A stretch of DNA of 64,000 nt from Bradyrhizobium sp. 4 (GCF_023100905.1 NZ_CP064687.1:62001-126000), one strand, 5' to 3'. Shown: positions 35,484 to 44,794, counted from the stretch's first letter. Numbers and translations are program-made. The notes: generated by a model not told the origin, from the letters alone.

Positions 35484-37271
35484 TCAGAATTCGCTGTAGA
35501 TCGGGATCGAAGCGGCATGTGCGTCGACGATTTCGACGACTTTCTTTTCCAGCGGGAGATCGCCCTTGCGTTCCGACCATATCTTCTTGAAGCGCTGGAC
35601 GATTTCCGCGGCCGTGTCGACGGCCAGCTTTTCCGAGATCTTCGCCTTCGCCGCCAGATGCGTGAGCTCGTCCTTGGAGAATTCGGTCATCTTCTTCGTG
35701 CGCGAGTAGTTCAGCGCCATCTTGTCGTCCGCGATGTACGGTATCGTAGATAGCAAATCGTAGGCGGGGGACAGGACGGGCGTGCGGCGGTCGGGGTAGA
35801 TCAACGACCAATTCTTCAGATGCATGTCGGCGTTGCCGATCAGGGTGCTGAACACGAGGCGTCGGACAAACTCGGCGACGCCGGCTTCGCCGGTCTCGAT
35901 GCCGAGAACGCGCGCGATGCTCCGGTAGTTGGCCTTCTCGTACTTCTCGTCCGGAAACACGCCGAATACCTGCGCGAAGTCCTCCATGTGGACCGGTCCG
36001 TCGGCGGAGCGGTCGAACCGCTTGACGGCGAGCGCACGTCCCTTCAGCTCGCCGATTCCTTCCGGAAGCCCCTTGATCGACTCGACGTCGATCAGTTGGA
36101 GCTCGGGCACTTCCATGCCCATCTCCTTCGCCAGGGTGATCATGGAGAATTCGTTTTCCGGCACGCCCGGGTACTGATGGGACGGAAGCTTGACTATCCA
36201 CGAACCGCCGACGCCCTGGACGGGAATGGTCAGCTCGGCAGGATCGTTCTTGAGCGCGGAGAACTTCAGCTGCACGCCCGCGAGCGAGAAGCGCAGCAAG
36301 TTCTGCCGCTCGTCCGGTGTGAGATCCTCCTCGACTTGGGAAGGCAACGCTTCTCCTTCCGCCGGATGGACTGACAGGGCGCCCGGGAGGTCCCGGCCCA
36401 GCATCCAGAGAAGAAAGAATTCGCGCTTTTCCTTCACGCCCGCGCGTTCCGCGAGGTAGCGACGCAGCGGTCCCTCCGGCAGAAGATTGGAGAAGAAGGG
36501 CGGAACGACCTGCTGATACGGTTTGAATGAGGTGAGCAGATTTCCGAACGTGTCCTTGAAGGACAGGCTCAATGTTGGGCGTGCGGCGTCGTCGATGTAG
36601 CTCTGGTTGAAGGCGAGCAGCGACCGGTCGCCCTGTATGAGCGTGAGGGTCGCGATCGGGTTGTCGTGCAGGCGTACGTCCAGGACCGATACGTCAGCAT
36701 CGTCATCCTCTTCGTCGAGAGCGTAGGCCGGGCGGGGGGCTTCTACGGGATGCGCGATCCGGTTGCGTAGACCTTGCAACACGCCTGCCGAATTTTCCAG
36801 CACTGGGTTGGGGATAGGTTCGGCGCGATAGCCTCGCAGCGTATCGACGACGTCTTGGACAAGGTTCAGGTCAGTTTTCGAAAGATGGACCTGCTTCAGA
36901 AAGCGCAAGTATTCGGCGATGCGGTCGAGCGCAGCGGAGCTACCGTGGCGCTTCCTTTGTCCGGAAACGATGCGTTCGGCCTTCACGAAGAGGTTTGAGG
37001 GTCCTTCCTCAAAGGAGAATTCGTTGAGGTTTGAGCGCAGGATGCCCTCCACCGCGGGAAGCAGCTTCTTGGGCACGAGTACGACCTCGAGGTCGAGTGC
37101 CCGGACCATCTGGATGAAGCTGGACAGGCCCGGTTCGACCCGGCCGGTCTCTATCTGGGAGATGTGCGCCTGGGTCAGACCCGATCGGACCGCCAACGCA
37201 CGCTGGCTTATGCGCTCTTGCGTGCGTTTCGCCTGGACAGTCCGGACAAGCTCTTCGCTCGGATACGACAT
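35484..37271 (-). CDS. single-chain HipB-HipA-type protein (XRE domain fused to HipA kinase)
   Basis: 595 residues. Residues about 1-60 are an XRE/HipB helix-turn-helix (SYPSEELVRTVQAKRTQERISQRALAVRSGLTQAHISQIETGRVEPGLSSFIQMVRALDLE). A linker of about 110 residues follows, then a HipA N1 subdomain (LTLIQGDRSLLAFNQSYIDDAARPTLSLSF, PPFFSNLLPEGPLRRYLA) and the kinase core: SLAGVQLKFSA, NEFSMITLAKEMGM, LAVKRFDRS, GNADMHLKNWSL (catalytic Asp near 482, Asn 487) and YDLLSTIPY. HipA kinases phosphorylate targets such as a tRNA synthetase; HipB is normally a separate antitoxin gene. Here both are one polypeptide. An inverted-repeat promoter lies directly upstream. Confidence 0.88.
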   Translation of the reverse strand: MSYPSEELVRTVQAKRTQERISQRALAVRSGLTQAHISQIETGRVEPGLSSFIQMVRALDLEVVLVPKKLLPAVEGILRSNLNEFSFEEGPSNLFVKAERIVSGQRKRHGSSAALDRIAEYLRFLKQVHLSKTDLNLVQDVVDTLRGYRAEPIPNPVLENSAGVLQGLRNRIAHPVEAPRPAYALDEEDDDADVSVLDVRLHDNPIATLTLIQGDRSLLAFNQSYIDDAARPTLSLSFKDTFGNLLTSFKPYQQVVPPFFSNLLPEGPLRRYLAERAGVKEKREFFLLWMLGRDLPGALSVHPAEGEALPSQVEEDLTPDERQNLLRFSLAGVQLKFSALKNDPAELTIPVQGVGGSWIVKLPSHQYPGVPENEFSMITLAKEMGMEVPELQLIDVESIKGLPEGIGELKGRALAVKRFDRSADGPVHMEDFAQVFGVFPDEKYEKANYRSIARVLGIETGEAGVAEFVRRLVFSTLIGNADMHLKNWSLIYPDRRTPVLSPAYDLLSTIPYIADDKMALNYSRTKKMTEFSKDELTHLAAKAKISEKLAVDTAAEIVQRFKKIWSERKGDLPLEKKVVEIVDAHAASIPIYSEF

Positions 37272-37318
37272 GATATATAATCCTAATCAAAGGATCGTTT
37301 CGATAAGAATGATATATC
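37272..37318 (-). promoter_or_regulatory. AT-rich operator/promoter of the HipB-HipA fusion
   Basis: GATATAT (37272) and ATATATC (37312-37318) form outer arms, and ATCCT...AGGAT an inner dyad. The island is AT-rich against GC-rich surroundings and touches the start codon. It is a plausible autoregulatory site for the fused XRE domain. Confidence 0.55.
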
Positions 37319-37486
37319 ACGCTCCATTTCTCGAACGCCATGGTGAGCCGGCTCTGAAGCCCCCACATGTCGGTTCCCGGCCGTCGATCCCACCGGAACA
37401 CTCACTTTGGGATTTTCGCGCGAAAACCCCGATTGGCCTCCGCGAGCCCAGCCAAACTGCGGCGGGCAGAACACGGAGGTAGAACG

Positions 37487-38640
37487 ATGTACGCCGACAC
37501 GGAAGGCTATTTCGGGCAGGCAAGCGGGATCCCCTACAGTCGGCTCCACGAGCTTCGGGTCGAGATATCACGAACTTTCAGGACAAGATCGAGCGTCTTC
37601 GCCGCGAGGGAATCCGGCTCTCACCAAAGCTCGAATGGGATGCATTCGTGACGGCCTATACCCTTCACGACGAAGTGCCCCTTCATTCGTACCCGCGTCG
37701 CATCATGCCCTTGATGCGGCAGCTTCGGGAGCAGGAGGAGCGAGCACGCGCGAACATTTCGGAGTTCGATCCTTCCACATTCGACAAGAACGACGCGGCC
37801 GAAGAGCTCCAGTTCCGCTTCACGACGAATGCTTCTCTGATTGGCGATTTGTACCTCGTCTACATTCGGGAAGGCGCTCACGGCCCATGAGAAGGAGACC
37901 CTGACCGCCGAAGAAAACTGCAATCTGTATTGCGCCGCGGCCGCTCTGCAGACTCTCGTCGATATCTGGAACGAAGCCGCGAGCCTGATGAACAAGCTCA
38001 ATGTAGGCGCCGAGGGCCAGCTGGGCTTCGAATTTCTGGGCATCGAGGAAATCATGACCGTCGCGACGTCGCAGAGAAGGCATTCGACTTTTATGCGGAG
38101 GTCGAACTCGTCCTCAAGAACGAGATGACCGACACGCGTACCATCAATCTGGGCCAGTTCCGCAGACGGAATTCGCGGGTCCCGCGGGCCGTTGCAGCAC
38201 CCGATGCCGCCCTCGGTTGGCGTCTCGACCTTACGCGGCGCGAGGACATCCATCTGCTGCCTGGCGGTGGCGATCACGGCCGCTGCGAAGGTATTGAAGA
38301 CGCGTCGATTACCGAGAATGGGCTCACAATGTTCGCTCGGGTCGATAACCGCGACAATTGGCTAGGCACCCACGACGCCTGGGTCGATTGCTCGATCAGC
38401 CTGCCTGTCTACAGGATGGAGACCCGAGAGGAAGACGGGCCGACCCGGACCGGCGAGTTGAGCTGGAATCGCGACGAAACTTTCGAACTGCCGCCCAACC
38501 TGCGGTCGGTCCACATCGACGTCACAACGTTCGACCGGCGATCCCGGGTGTTCACCGGCGCGGGATCCGACCGGTTCTTCGATGTCAAATCCGAAGGACG
38601 GTCGCTGATTTTCAGACCGCGCCCTCCGCGGGACCTCTAA
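37487..38640 (+). pseudogene. unknown gene broken by about three frameshifts
   Basis: Reading switches frame near 37565, 37885 and 38050, yet every segment is protein-like: MYADTEGYFGQASGIPYSRLHELR; ITNFQDKIERLRREGIRLSPKLEWDAFVTAYTLHDEVPLHSYPRRIMPL; HEKETLTAEENCNLYCAAAALQTLVDIWNEAASLMNKL; and DRRDVAEKAFDFYAEVELVLKNEM up to IHLLPGGGDHGRCEGIEDASITENGL and DVTTFDRRSRVFTGAGSDRFFDVKSEG. Together about 380 residues of one protein I cannot name. It may be genuine decay or clustered sequencing errors. Divergent from the HipB-HipA gene. Confidence 0.55.
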
Positions 38641-38700
38641 CGACCGCGCGTTCGAGGGGCCATCAGCCCCTCGCATCGCCTTGAGACAGGAGTGGAATCT

Positions 38701-39081
38701 ATGAAGCGAAGCATCCTTGGCCTGGTCGTGCTCTTGATGTTGCCGCTGACTGGATCGCGGGCAAGCGATGTGGTCACGGTCTGGGTCGAACCGTCGCAGA
38801 GCGTCGACGTCTATTGGGAGGTGAACCTCTCGGGCAAAGTGTACGTGGCAGCTGATATCGACGGGAGGCCCGCCTGCCTCGAGTATTGGTGGATCCGGTG
38901 GCCGACGACGTCGATCAAGTCGCTCGGCCGCCGCTGTGGCGCGACATCCTTCTCGGTTCGCGGACTTGCCGATCTCGCCGTCGGTGGCAAGCTGCGCGCC
39001 GGCAGTGCGGAGGCCAAGACACGCATCCGAGGTACGGCCTCGGAGCGGGTCGCGCACGATCTCTTCAGGGTTGAATTGTGA
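38701..39081 (+). CDS. small secreted protein of unknown function (126 residues)
   Basis: Signal peptide MKRSILGLVVLLMLPLTGSRAS, then a beta-rich domain (VVTVWVEPSQSVDVYWEVNLSGKVYVAADIDGRPACLEYWWIRWPTTSIKSLGRRCGATSFSV) with two cysteines. AGGAG lies at good distance before the ATG. Same direction as the broken gene 60 bases upstream, so possibly one operon. Confidence 0.75.
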   Translation: MKRSILGLVVLLMLPLTGSRASDVVTVWVEPSQSVDVYWEVNLSGKVYVAADIDGRPACLEYWWIRWPTTSIKSLGRRCGATSFSVRGLADLAVGGKLRAGSAEAKTRIRGTASERVAHDLFRVEL

Positions 39082-39111
39082 AAGAGGATCCCGTTGTGAA
39101 AGAGGATCCCG
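39076..39111. repeat. 18-base tandem duplication at the end of the secreted-protein gene
   Basis: TTGTGAAAGAGGATCCCG occurs twice in a row (39076-39093, 39094-39111), spanning the stop codon. Confidence 0.85.
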
Positions 39112-39366
39112 GAGGAATTATGGGTCAGAACAAGGCAGATCGGGTCGTCGGTTGTCCACCGCCGACCCTGTCGTCTATGTTGAACGCCGCCTTCGACGCT
39201 GGAGACGAGCATGAATCTGCCGACACGCAGCAAACAGAAGAAGGCCAAAACCGAATCCTATGCCATTCTGATCTACACGCTGCGCAACGTCGAAATGTTT
39301 CGGAACATGACGGGAAAGCAACTACGGCATCAGGGCGGGTGACGAATAACTAATGAAACACAATTG

Positions 39367-39735
39367 AGATCGTCACGGTCCCCACAATCCGCAAAACCGA
39401 CGGGACTCGCGATGAGCAGTCGCAACCGGTATCTCATCCAGGAAGAACGTCGGCGCGCCGGCGCCATCAGAGGTGGCCTCTTCGCGGCGCGCGCTGAGTT
39501 TCAGGCAGGAGAGCGCGACGGGAAAGAGCTGCTGGTTATCGCCGAACAATATCTGGAGACCGTCGACCGCCTGCAATATCTCGAGCTTTTCGACGCCGAT
39601 ACGCTCGAGCCAGTTGAGAGCCCGCTACATCGGCCTGCCACCTTGTGCGCGGCAGCCTACATCGGCTCGACGCACCTCATCGACAACGTATTGCTCGACC
39701 GTATCTGCCCCGTAGCGGCGCCAAGCTGCCTATGA
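39367..39735 (+). pseudogene. panC: pantothenate synthetase (panC) C-terminal remnant
   Basis: Reads GLAMSSRNRYLIQEERRRAG, then LLVIAEQYLETVDRLQYLELFDADTLEPV and RPATLCAAAYIGSTHLIDNVLLDRI, matching the last 100 or so residues of PanC (LAMSSRN is the conserved ATP-site motif). Just upstream, IVTVPTIRKTDG fits the preceding PanC strand in another frame, so there is a frameshift near 39410 as well as loss of the N-terminal two-thirds. Not functional. panD survives 5 kb away. Confidence 0.8.
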
Positions 39736-39932
39736 GCTCTGCCCCGATACGCCCGTCTCATGCTCCTTCAGATCCCTATGATCCGCTGTTCCGAAAAGCG
39801 GCTGCGCTTCATGCTCCAGTCCGTGTCGTGGGCCAGTACGAACTTCAAACTGGATTAAATCCGCGGGGCACGGTCAGACCGCGACTACCGAACAAGTTGG
39901 TTGCAGATCGATCGGTCTCCCGCCGCTTCTGA
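39732..39932 (+). CDS. possible small ORF after the panC remnant (66 codons)
   Basis: ATGA overlap with the panC stop. MSSAPIRPSHAPSDPYDPLFRKAAALHAPVRVVGQYELQTG is moderately protein-like. Not panB. May be chance. Confidence 0.3.
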   Translation: MSSAPIRPSHAPSDPYDPLFRKAAALHAPVRVVGQYELQTGLNPRGTVRPRLPNKLVADRSVSRRF

Positions 39933-40062
39933 TGGAGGCGATGAAATCCCTGAAGATAGCAGTCAAACGCAGGATTTAGGCGTGAGCTCGCCACTCATTG
40001 CGAAAATGCATACGATCTCTTGGGGCATGCTCGACTACCAGCGTCAACTCCGGTGCATCTAG

Positions 40063-40242
40063 ATGAATCATGTTACCGCAAATAGAGATCGCCGCGAAAT
40101 GTCGCTCATGACCGACGAACAGTGCGAGCTTGAACGCTGCAAGCAAGAGATTACGCGTCTTAAACAGTTGGTTGTGCAGCTGTCTGAAATTGTTCTACGC
40201 AACGTTGTAAATAGCGCAGAGGCACGAAGCCCAGCCCCATGA
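40063..40242 (+). CDS. very small coiled-coil protein (59 residues or fewer)
   Basis: The core MTDEQCELERCKQEITRLKQLVVQLSEIVLRNVVN is a clean amphipathic coiled coil. The frame opens at 40063; inner ATGs at 40099 and 40108 may be the true start. Short coiled-coil proteins with this wording recur in Bradyrhizobium. Function unknown. Confidence 0.5.
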   Translation: MNHVTANRDRREMSLMTDEQCELERCKQEITRLKQLVVQLSEIVLRNVVNSAEARSPAP

Positions 40243-40400
40243 GTCGCTGAGCGCCCCCCGCCGGCCGGCGGAAACGAACGTAGTAGCGCGCTGTTCTCCG
40301 CAGCGCGGCACCCACCTTCCGGGCTGCGGAGCGCCCTCGCACTGGCCGCCGGGTAATAGTTGGCTTCGCGAGATAGCAGCCCCACTCCAACCCACGTACC

Positions 40401-41006
40401 TCACGTTGCTGTCTTATCCTGCTGCGAGCGATAAGTCTCTGCGAGTCGCAAGAAGTTTTTAAGCACCACGTGCCCGTCTTGGGTAAGTATCGATTCCGGG
40501 TGGAACTGCACACCAAAAGTTGGTTGATAGCGATGTGCGAGGGCCATGATCTCGCCCTCGTCGGAACGCGCTCTCACCGTAAGATTCGGTGCGCATGACT
40601 CATCGAGCTCAACAACAAGAGAATGGTAGCGACCAACGCAAAGTGGCGACGGTAGCTCCCTGAATAGCCCTCGGCCGTCATGCGTTACATACGAGGACCG
40701 ACCGTGCATAGGGCGACGTGCACGCGCCACCCGTCCGCCGAATACGCTCCCAATACACTGGTGTCCGAGGCAGATGCCGAGAATTGGAACGCGACCCGAA
40801 AGTTCGCGGACGACGGCCGTAGATACTCCGGCCTCAATTGGAGTGCACGGACCGGGGGAGATGACCACTGCGCGCGGCTTGAGGTCAACAAGCTCGCTCA
40901 CGCTCATCGCGTCGTTCCGGAATACTTCCGTTGCTTCACCAAGCTTATGGAAATAGCGGGCAATGTTGAAGACGAAGGAGTCGTAGTTGTCGATGATGAC
41001 AATCAA
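40401..41006 (-). CDS. pabA: aminodeoxychorismate/anthranilate synthase glutamine amidotransferase subunit
   Basis: 201-residue class I glutamine amidotransferase that releases ammonia from glutamine for the chorismate enzyme. MIVIIDNYDSFVFNIARYF, VISPGPCTP, ILGICLGHQCIGSVFGG (nucleophile Cys) and FGVQFHPESILT (His, Glu) are intact. The ATG overlaps the upstream component I stop by four bases. Because that partner has the PIKGT motif, the pair most likely makes aminodeoxychorismate (folate) rather than anthranilate. Confidence 0.88.
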   Translation of the reverse strand: MIVIIDNYDSFVFNIARYFHKLGEATEVFRNDAMSVSELVDLKPRAVVISPGPCTPIEAGVSTAVVRELSGRVPILGICLGHQCIGSVFGGRVARARRPMHGRSSYVTHDGRGLFRELPSPLCVGRYHSLVVELDESCAPNLTVRARSDEGEIMALAHRYQPTFGVQFHPESILTQDGHVVLKNFLRLAETYRSQQDKTAT

Positions 41007-42397
41007 AGCGCACCGGATGTTTCAGCACGAAATGCGTCAAAGATTCGCTGCGCCTTGGCAAGCGTCTCCTCGTATTCTGCCGCCGGGTCCGACATCGCCG
41101 TTATACCGCTACCTGCATGAAACACAGCCATATCATCGTCGATCGTTACAGTGCGGATCGCGATGTTCGTGTCCATCTCCCCGTTGAAGCCGATGAAACC
41201 GATCGCCCCGCAATAGACCTCTCGCGCCACACGCTCGATTTCCGTAATTATCTGCATCGCTCGCACCTTGGGCGCCCCCGTAATGGAGCCACCAGGAAAG
41301 CAAGCTCGCAGTAGCGTAACCGCATCTTCGTCTCCCGCGAGTGTACCCGTAACGACGGAGACGAGGTGATGCACTGAGGCATAGGACTCGAGATCGCACA
41401 GGGCTGGAACGTCGACTGAATGTGGAGTGCAAACACGTGATAGATCGTTGCGCAGGAGGTCGACGATCATAATGTTCTCGGCACGATCCTTTTCGGACGC
41501 AACGAGCACGTTAGCGCGGCGCTGGTCTTCGTTGAAATCAGCCGAACGCGCGATCGTGCCTTTGATCGGCCGTGTTTCGACCTTTGTTCCGTCGAGCTTC
41601 AGGAATCGCTCAGGTGAGCTCGATGCGATGGTCAGCTTTCCGTACCGTAGGAGGGCCCCAAAGGGTGCCGGGTTCAATGACCGCAGTTGACGATAGAAGG
41701 TGAGCGGATCGAATATAGTCGACAGCCTGGCCGTGAAGCGCTGCGCAATGTTGGCTTGGAAGAGGTCTCCGGCCAGAATCAAGTCGATGACGCGCTGTAC
41801 CGCCGTAATGTATGCTTCTCGGCTGAAGTTTGAATTCCATGCGCCCGCTGTGCCGGGGAGCACGATCCGCGGCGACTTTGGGTTGGCAAGCAGGGCTGCG
41901 AACTCATCGGCTCGACGACGTGCGCGCTCGCCGCGACGTGCGGGATCCTGCTCCGGCCATCCGGTCGAGACGATCCAGCATCTGTTGTTCCGGTGGTCGT
42001 AGCTGACGACCACGTCGTAAAGATGCAGAATGGAATGGGGTAAACGCTGACCGGGAATTGCCGGCGCCGGCAATCGCTCCAGCGTCCTGTTCAAATCGTA
42101 AGCGAAGAAGCCAGCCGCGCCTGCCTGAAATGGCGGGAGATCGGGACGATGCTCTTGCGGATAGTTGGCGAGAAGAGTGCGAAGAACTCCCCATGGATCG
42201 CCATCGATATCTTCGCCGTTGCAACTCGCCCGTCCCCCCGCGACTATGTAGGTGCTGAATGGATCGCAGGTCACATATGAGTAACGCCCGAGCAACTCAT
42301 GCGTTGCTGCGCTATCGAGAAACGAGAGGTGCGGTCGATGCGCGAGACATTGCACCGCTGTGATAGGCTCAATCCACTGTAGTTCACGGACGTGCAT
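41003..42397 (-). CDS. pabB: aminodeoxychorismate synthase component I
   Basis: 464 residues of the chorismate-utilising family. Visible motifs: SYVTCDPF, AGAAGFFAYDLNRTLE, LILAGDLFQANIAQRF, SSPERFL, ETRPIKGTIAR, RAENIMIVDLLRNDLSRVC, VHHLVSVVTGTLAG, LLRACFPGGSITGAPKVRAMQII and EVYCGAIGFIGFNGEMD. PIKGT (Lys nucleophile) is typical of PabB, whereas anthranilate synthase has Ala there. It overlaps pabA (ATGA). No aminodeoxychorismate lyase gene follows. Start at 42397 by length and family N-terminus. Confidence 0.9.
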   Translation of the reverse strand: MHVRELQWIEPITAVQCLAHRPHLSFLDSAATHELLGRYSYVTCDPFSTYIVAGGRASCNGEDIDGDPWGVLRTLLANYPQEHRPDLPPFQAGAAGFFAYDLNRTLERLPAPAIPGQRLPHSILHLYDVVVSYDHRNNRCWIVSTGWPEQDPARRGERARRRADEFAALLANPKSPRIVLPGTAGAWNSNFSREAYITAVQRVIDLILAGDLFQANIAQRFTARLSTIFDPLTFYRQLRSLNPAPFGALLRYGKLTIASSSPERFLKLDGTKVETRPIKGTIARSADFNEDQRRANVLVASEKDRAENIMIVDLLRNDLSRVCTPHSVDVPALCDLESYASVHHLVSVVTGTLAGDEDAVTLLRACFPGGSITGAPKVRAMQIITEIERVAREVYCGAIGFIGFNGEMDTNIAIRTVTIDDDMAVFHAGSGITAMSDPAAEYEETLAKAQRIFDAFRAETSGAL

Positions 42398-42512
42398 CGG
42401 CTATGAGTCACCGGCGACTGGCGTGCTGTGAGACACGCTTCGAATATGATCCCGACCACAACGAGAGCGACGCTGGTCGGAGCGCCGCAAGCTCTCGAGA
42501 TTGAGTGTCAGG

Positions 42513-42872
42513 CTAAGCCCCGTCGGTGGATGCGATGCGCGGACTAAGTTGGACTACGCCTGCCGCTGAGACGAAACGCGCATCTGTTGATAAGTCATAG
42601 TCGGCCGCGAGGCGCAGCTCGCGCAGTGGTCGTGCTCGCCTGATCGATTCCTGGTAGAGCTCATGCGCTTTGTAGGCTGCGAGTTCCGTCTCGTTGTCGA
42701 ACTCACCATAGACTACGACGTCGATATCGTTGCCGAACTGGTCGGCCTTGCGATTGCGAGCAATCTCGAGCCGCCGGGCATGCGAGATCCTGGTGAGAAG
42801 CGAGAGGCCTTCGATCATTTGGTCGATATGGGCCTTATCTTTGGCGGTAAACAAGACGATGTGACGGATCAT
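42513..42872 (-). CDS. Dabb-domain (stress-responsive A/B barrel) protein
   Basis: 119 residues starting MIRHIVLFTAKDKAHIDQMIEGLSLL, followed by LEIARNRKADQFGNDIDVVVYGEFDNETELAAYKAHELYQESIRRARPLRELRLAADY. This is a dimeric alpha+beta barrel fold (Dabb/ferredoxin-like). Biochemical role is not predictable; such proteins occur beside catabolic genes. Monocistronic between pabB and bioR on the same strand. Confidence 0.8.
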   Translation of the reverse strand: MIRHIVLFTAKDKAHIDQMIEGLSLLTRISHARRLEIARNRKADQFGNDIDVVVYGEFDNETELAAYKAHELYQESIRRARPLRELRLAADYDLSTDARFVSAAGVVQLSPRIASTDGA

Positions 42873-43034
42873 GGATGGCCATAGGTTAAAATCGCGAGCA
42901 GATCGCATAGCTATCTTGGAATCGAGCCTGCTGCAACGCTAGTGCCACATGCCGCCTCGCGCGGCAAACAGACAGGGTTTGACACTCTTGCGATGGCCTG
43001 CGGCCTGAAGCGGAGCCCGCCAATCTCATTCTGG

Positions 43035-43673
43035 TCAGGACACGGGAAGGGCAAGGCGCTCAATCGTCTGAATGTGGCGTGCGAGCAGGTTGCAGGCTTG
43101 ATCGACGTTGCGCGCTCGCAGTGCCTGCAGAATCAGGCGGTGATCCTGATTGGATCGCGGTCGCCCCCCAGCATTGCGCGCCATCGCGAACACCAATCGC
43201 GAATTTGCAAGCTGTAGTCCGTCGAGACTGGCGAGCAGGCGCGGCATCGCGCACGGCGCCACCAGCGCCTGGTGAAAGGCGCGGTTGGCCATCTCAAAAT
43301 CCTGAATCGTCTGGGCATTGTCTCCTTCAATCAGGGCAAGCTCAATTCGTGCCAAATGGGTGGACGTGAACTTTGGCGCCGCATTGCGCAATGCGACCAC
43401 TTCGAGCGCGGCACGCATCTCGGCGATCTCTTTCACTGAATTGGTATCAAGCGGGGCAACCCGAACGCCGCGACGGGGCACAGCGACGACAAGATGTTGC
43501 GCCTCCAATTGCCGAAAAGCCTCGCGTACCGGGACGTGGCTCGAGTTGAACTCCCGCGCGACATGATCCTGCCGCAGCGGGGCATCTGGCTGGATGGCGC
43601 CGCTGATGATGCGCTCTCCGATTGACTCGGCAATGCGCCAGGCAACGGTCGTACTCTCGCTGTCGGTCATCAT
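43035..43673 (-). CDS. bioR: GntR/FCD-family regulator, biotin regulator BioR
   Basis: 212 residues: winged helix (IAESIGERIISGAIQPDAPLRQDHVAREFNSSHVPVREAFRQLEAQHLVVAVPRRGVRVAPLD) plus an FCD-type effector domain (EIAEMRAALEVVALRNAA, MANRAFHQALV, ILQALRARNVDQACNLLARHI). Alphaproteobacterial BioR represses bio genes by binding a dyad related to TTATCTATAA. It is divergent from bioB, with such boxes at its own start codon (43672) and before bioB (43741), so auto-repression and bio repression are expected. Confidence 0.85.
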   Translation of the reverse strand: MMTDSESTTVAWRIAESIGERIISGAIQPDAPLRQDHVAREFNSSHVPVREAFRQLEAQHLVVAVPRRGVRVAPLDTNSVKEIAEMRAALEVVALRNAAPKFTSTHLARIELALIEGDNAQTIQDFEMANRAFHQALVAPCAMPRLLASLDGLQLANSRLVFAMARNAGGRPRSNQDHRLILQALRARNVDQACNLLARHIQTIERLALPVS

Positions 43674-43684
43674 AGATTATCTAT
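43672..43684. promoter_or_regulatory. BioR box at the bioR start
   Basis: ATAGATTATCTAT, a perfect dyad around a central T, overlapping the bioR start codon. Fits autorepression. Confidence 0.7.
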
Positions 43685-43740
43685 CGAAAAAACGGGTGCG
43701 TTCGCAGGCGGTGTGGATTAGCATCAAGCGAAGGTCAACG

Positions 43741-43771
43741 ATCATAGATAATCGCCAGTGTTATCTATGAT
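43741..43771. promoter_or_regulatory. paired BioR boxes before bioB
   Basis: ATCATAGATAA (43741-43751) and TTATCTATGAT (43761-43771) form a perfect 11-base inverted repeat with nine bases between. Each half resembles a BioR half-site. The right arm ends nine bases before the bioB ATG, where a bound repressor would block initiation. Confidence 0.8.
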
Positions 43772-43780
43772 CAATCATTG

Positions 43781-44794
43781 ATGGGAACGCAAGTCTTAAT
43801 GATTGCCTCTGGGAGAGTAGAACGGAACGACAGTAGAATCGGCGCACAGCTCCGCAGTAACTGGGAGCGCGCCGAGGCCCAAGCGCTCTACAGCCTGCCG
43901 TTTGCCGACCTGATGTTTCGGGCGCAAAGCGTTCACCGCGACAACTTCGATCCAAACCACGTCCAAACCGCAAGCCTGCTCAGCATCAAGACGGGCGGCT
44001 GTCCGGAAGATTGCGGCTACTGCTCCCAGAGCGCGCATTACCAGACCGGTCTGAAAGCGACCCGCCTGATGGATTGCGCCGATGTGGTCGCCAGCGCACA
44101 GCGCGCCAAAGATTCCGGCGCGAGCCGCTTCTGCATGGCCGCGGCCTGGCGCAGTCCAAAAGACCGCGATCTCGATCAGGTCTGCGATATGGTTAGCGCG
44201 GTCAAAGGTCTTGGAATGGAAACCTGCGTCACGCTCGGCATGCTGACCCCGAACCAGGCCATACAGCTCTTTGAGTCTGGACTCGACTTCTACAATCACA
44301 ACGTCGACACCTCGCCGGAGTTCTACGGCAAGATCATCAGCACCCGTACTTTGCAGGATCGCATCGACACACTCGCACATGTTCGAGAGGCCGGTATCAA
44401 GGTGTGCAGCGGCGGCATTGTCGGCATGGGCGAGCGCGTCGAGGACCGCCTTGGCATGCTCGTGCTGCTCGCCAATCTCCCCAGCCATCCAGAGAGTGTT
44501 CCAATCAACATGTGGAACGAGGTCGAGGGCGTGCCCGTGAACGACACCGCGGAGCGTCCCGAACCCTTTGCGCTGGTCCGCCTGGTGGCGACCGCTCGGA
44601 TCATGATGCCGAAGAGCGTCGTCCGGTTGTCCGCTGGACGGCAGTATATGACCGATGAACTGCAGGCGCTGTGCTTTTTTGCCGGCGCAAATTCAATCTT
44701 CATCGGCGACACGCTCTTGACCACGAAGAACCCGCAGCGCGATCGCGACACGAACTTGCTGGACCGGCTCGGCATCGCGTCCAGCCTGGCCTGA
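43781..44794 (+). CDS. bioB: biotin synthase
   Basis: Radical SAM enzyme inserting sulfur into dethiobiotin, last step of biotin synthesis. 337 residues. The cluster motif CPEDCGYCSQS (C-x3-C-x2-C) is present. Other motifs are SIKTGGCPEDCGYC, RFCMAAAWR, GMETCVTLGMLT, YNHNVDTSPEFY, SGGIVGMGE, PESVPINMWNEVEGVP and ARIMMPKSVVRLSAGR, the last with the Arg ligand of the 2Fe-2S cluster. Start at 43781; a nearby ATG at 43799 is also possible. First gene of bioB-panD-bioF-bioD-bioA, under BioR control by position. Confidence 0.96.
   Translation: MGTQVLMIASGRVERNDSRIGAQLRSNWERAEAQALYSLPFADLMFRAQSVHRDNFDPNHVQTASLLSIKTGGCPEDCGYCSQSAHYQTGLKATRLMDCADVVASAQRAKDSGASRFCMAAAWRSPKDRDLDQVCDMVSAVKGLGMETCVTLGMLTPNQAIQLFESGLDFYNHNVDTSPEFYGKIISTRTLQDRIDTLAHVREAGIKVCSGGIVGMGERVEDRLGMLVLLANLPSHPESVPINMWNEVEGVPVNDTAERPEPFALVRLVATARIMMPKSVVRLSAGRQYMTDELQALCFFAGANSIFIGDTLLTTKNPQRDRDTNLLDRLGIASSLA

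Noticed and set aside
41003..42397. Calling this gene trpE (anthranilate synthase)
   Set aside because: The PIKGT motif with lysine points to aminodeoxychorismate synthase rather than anthranilate synthase.
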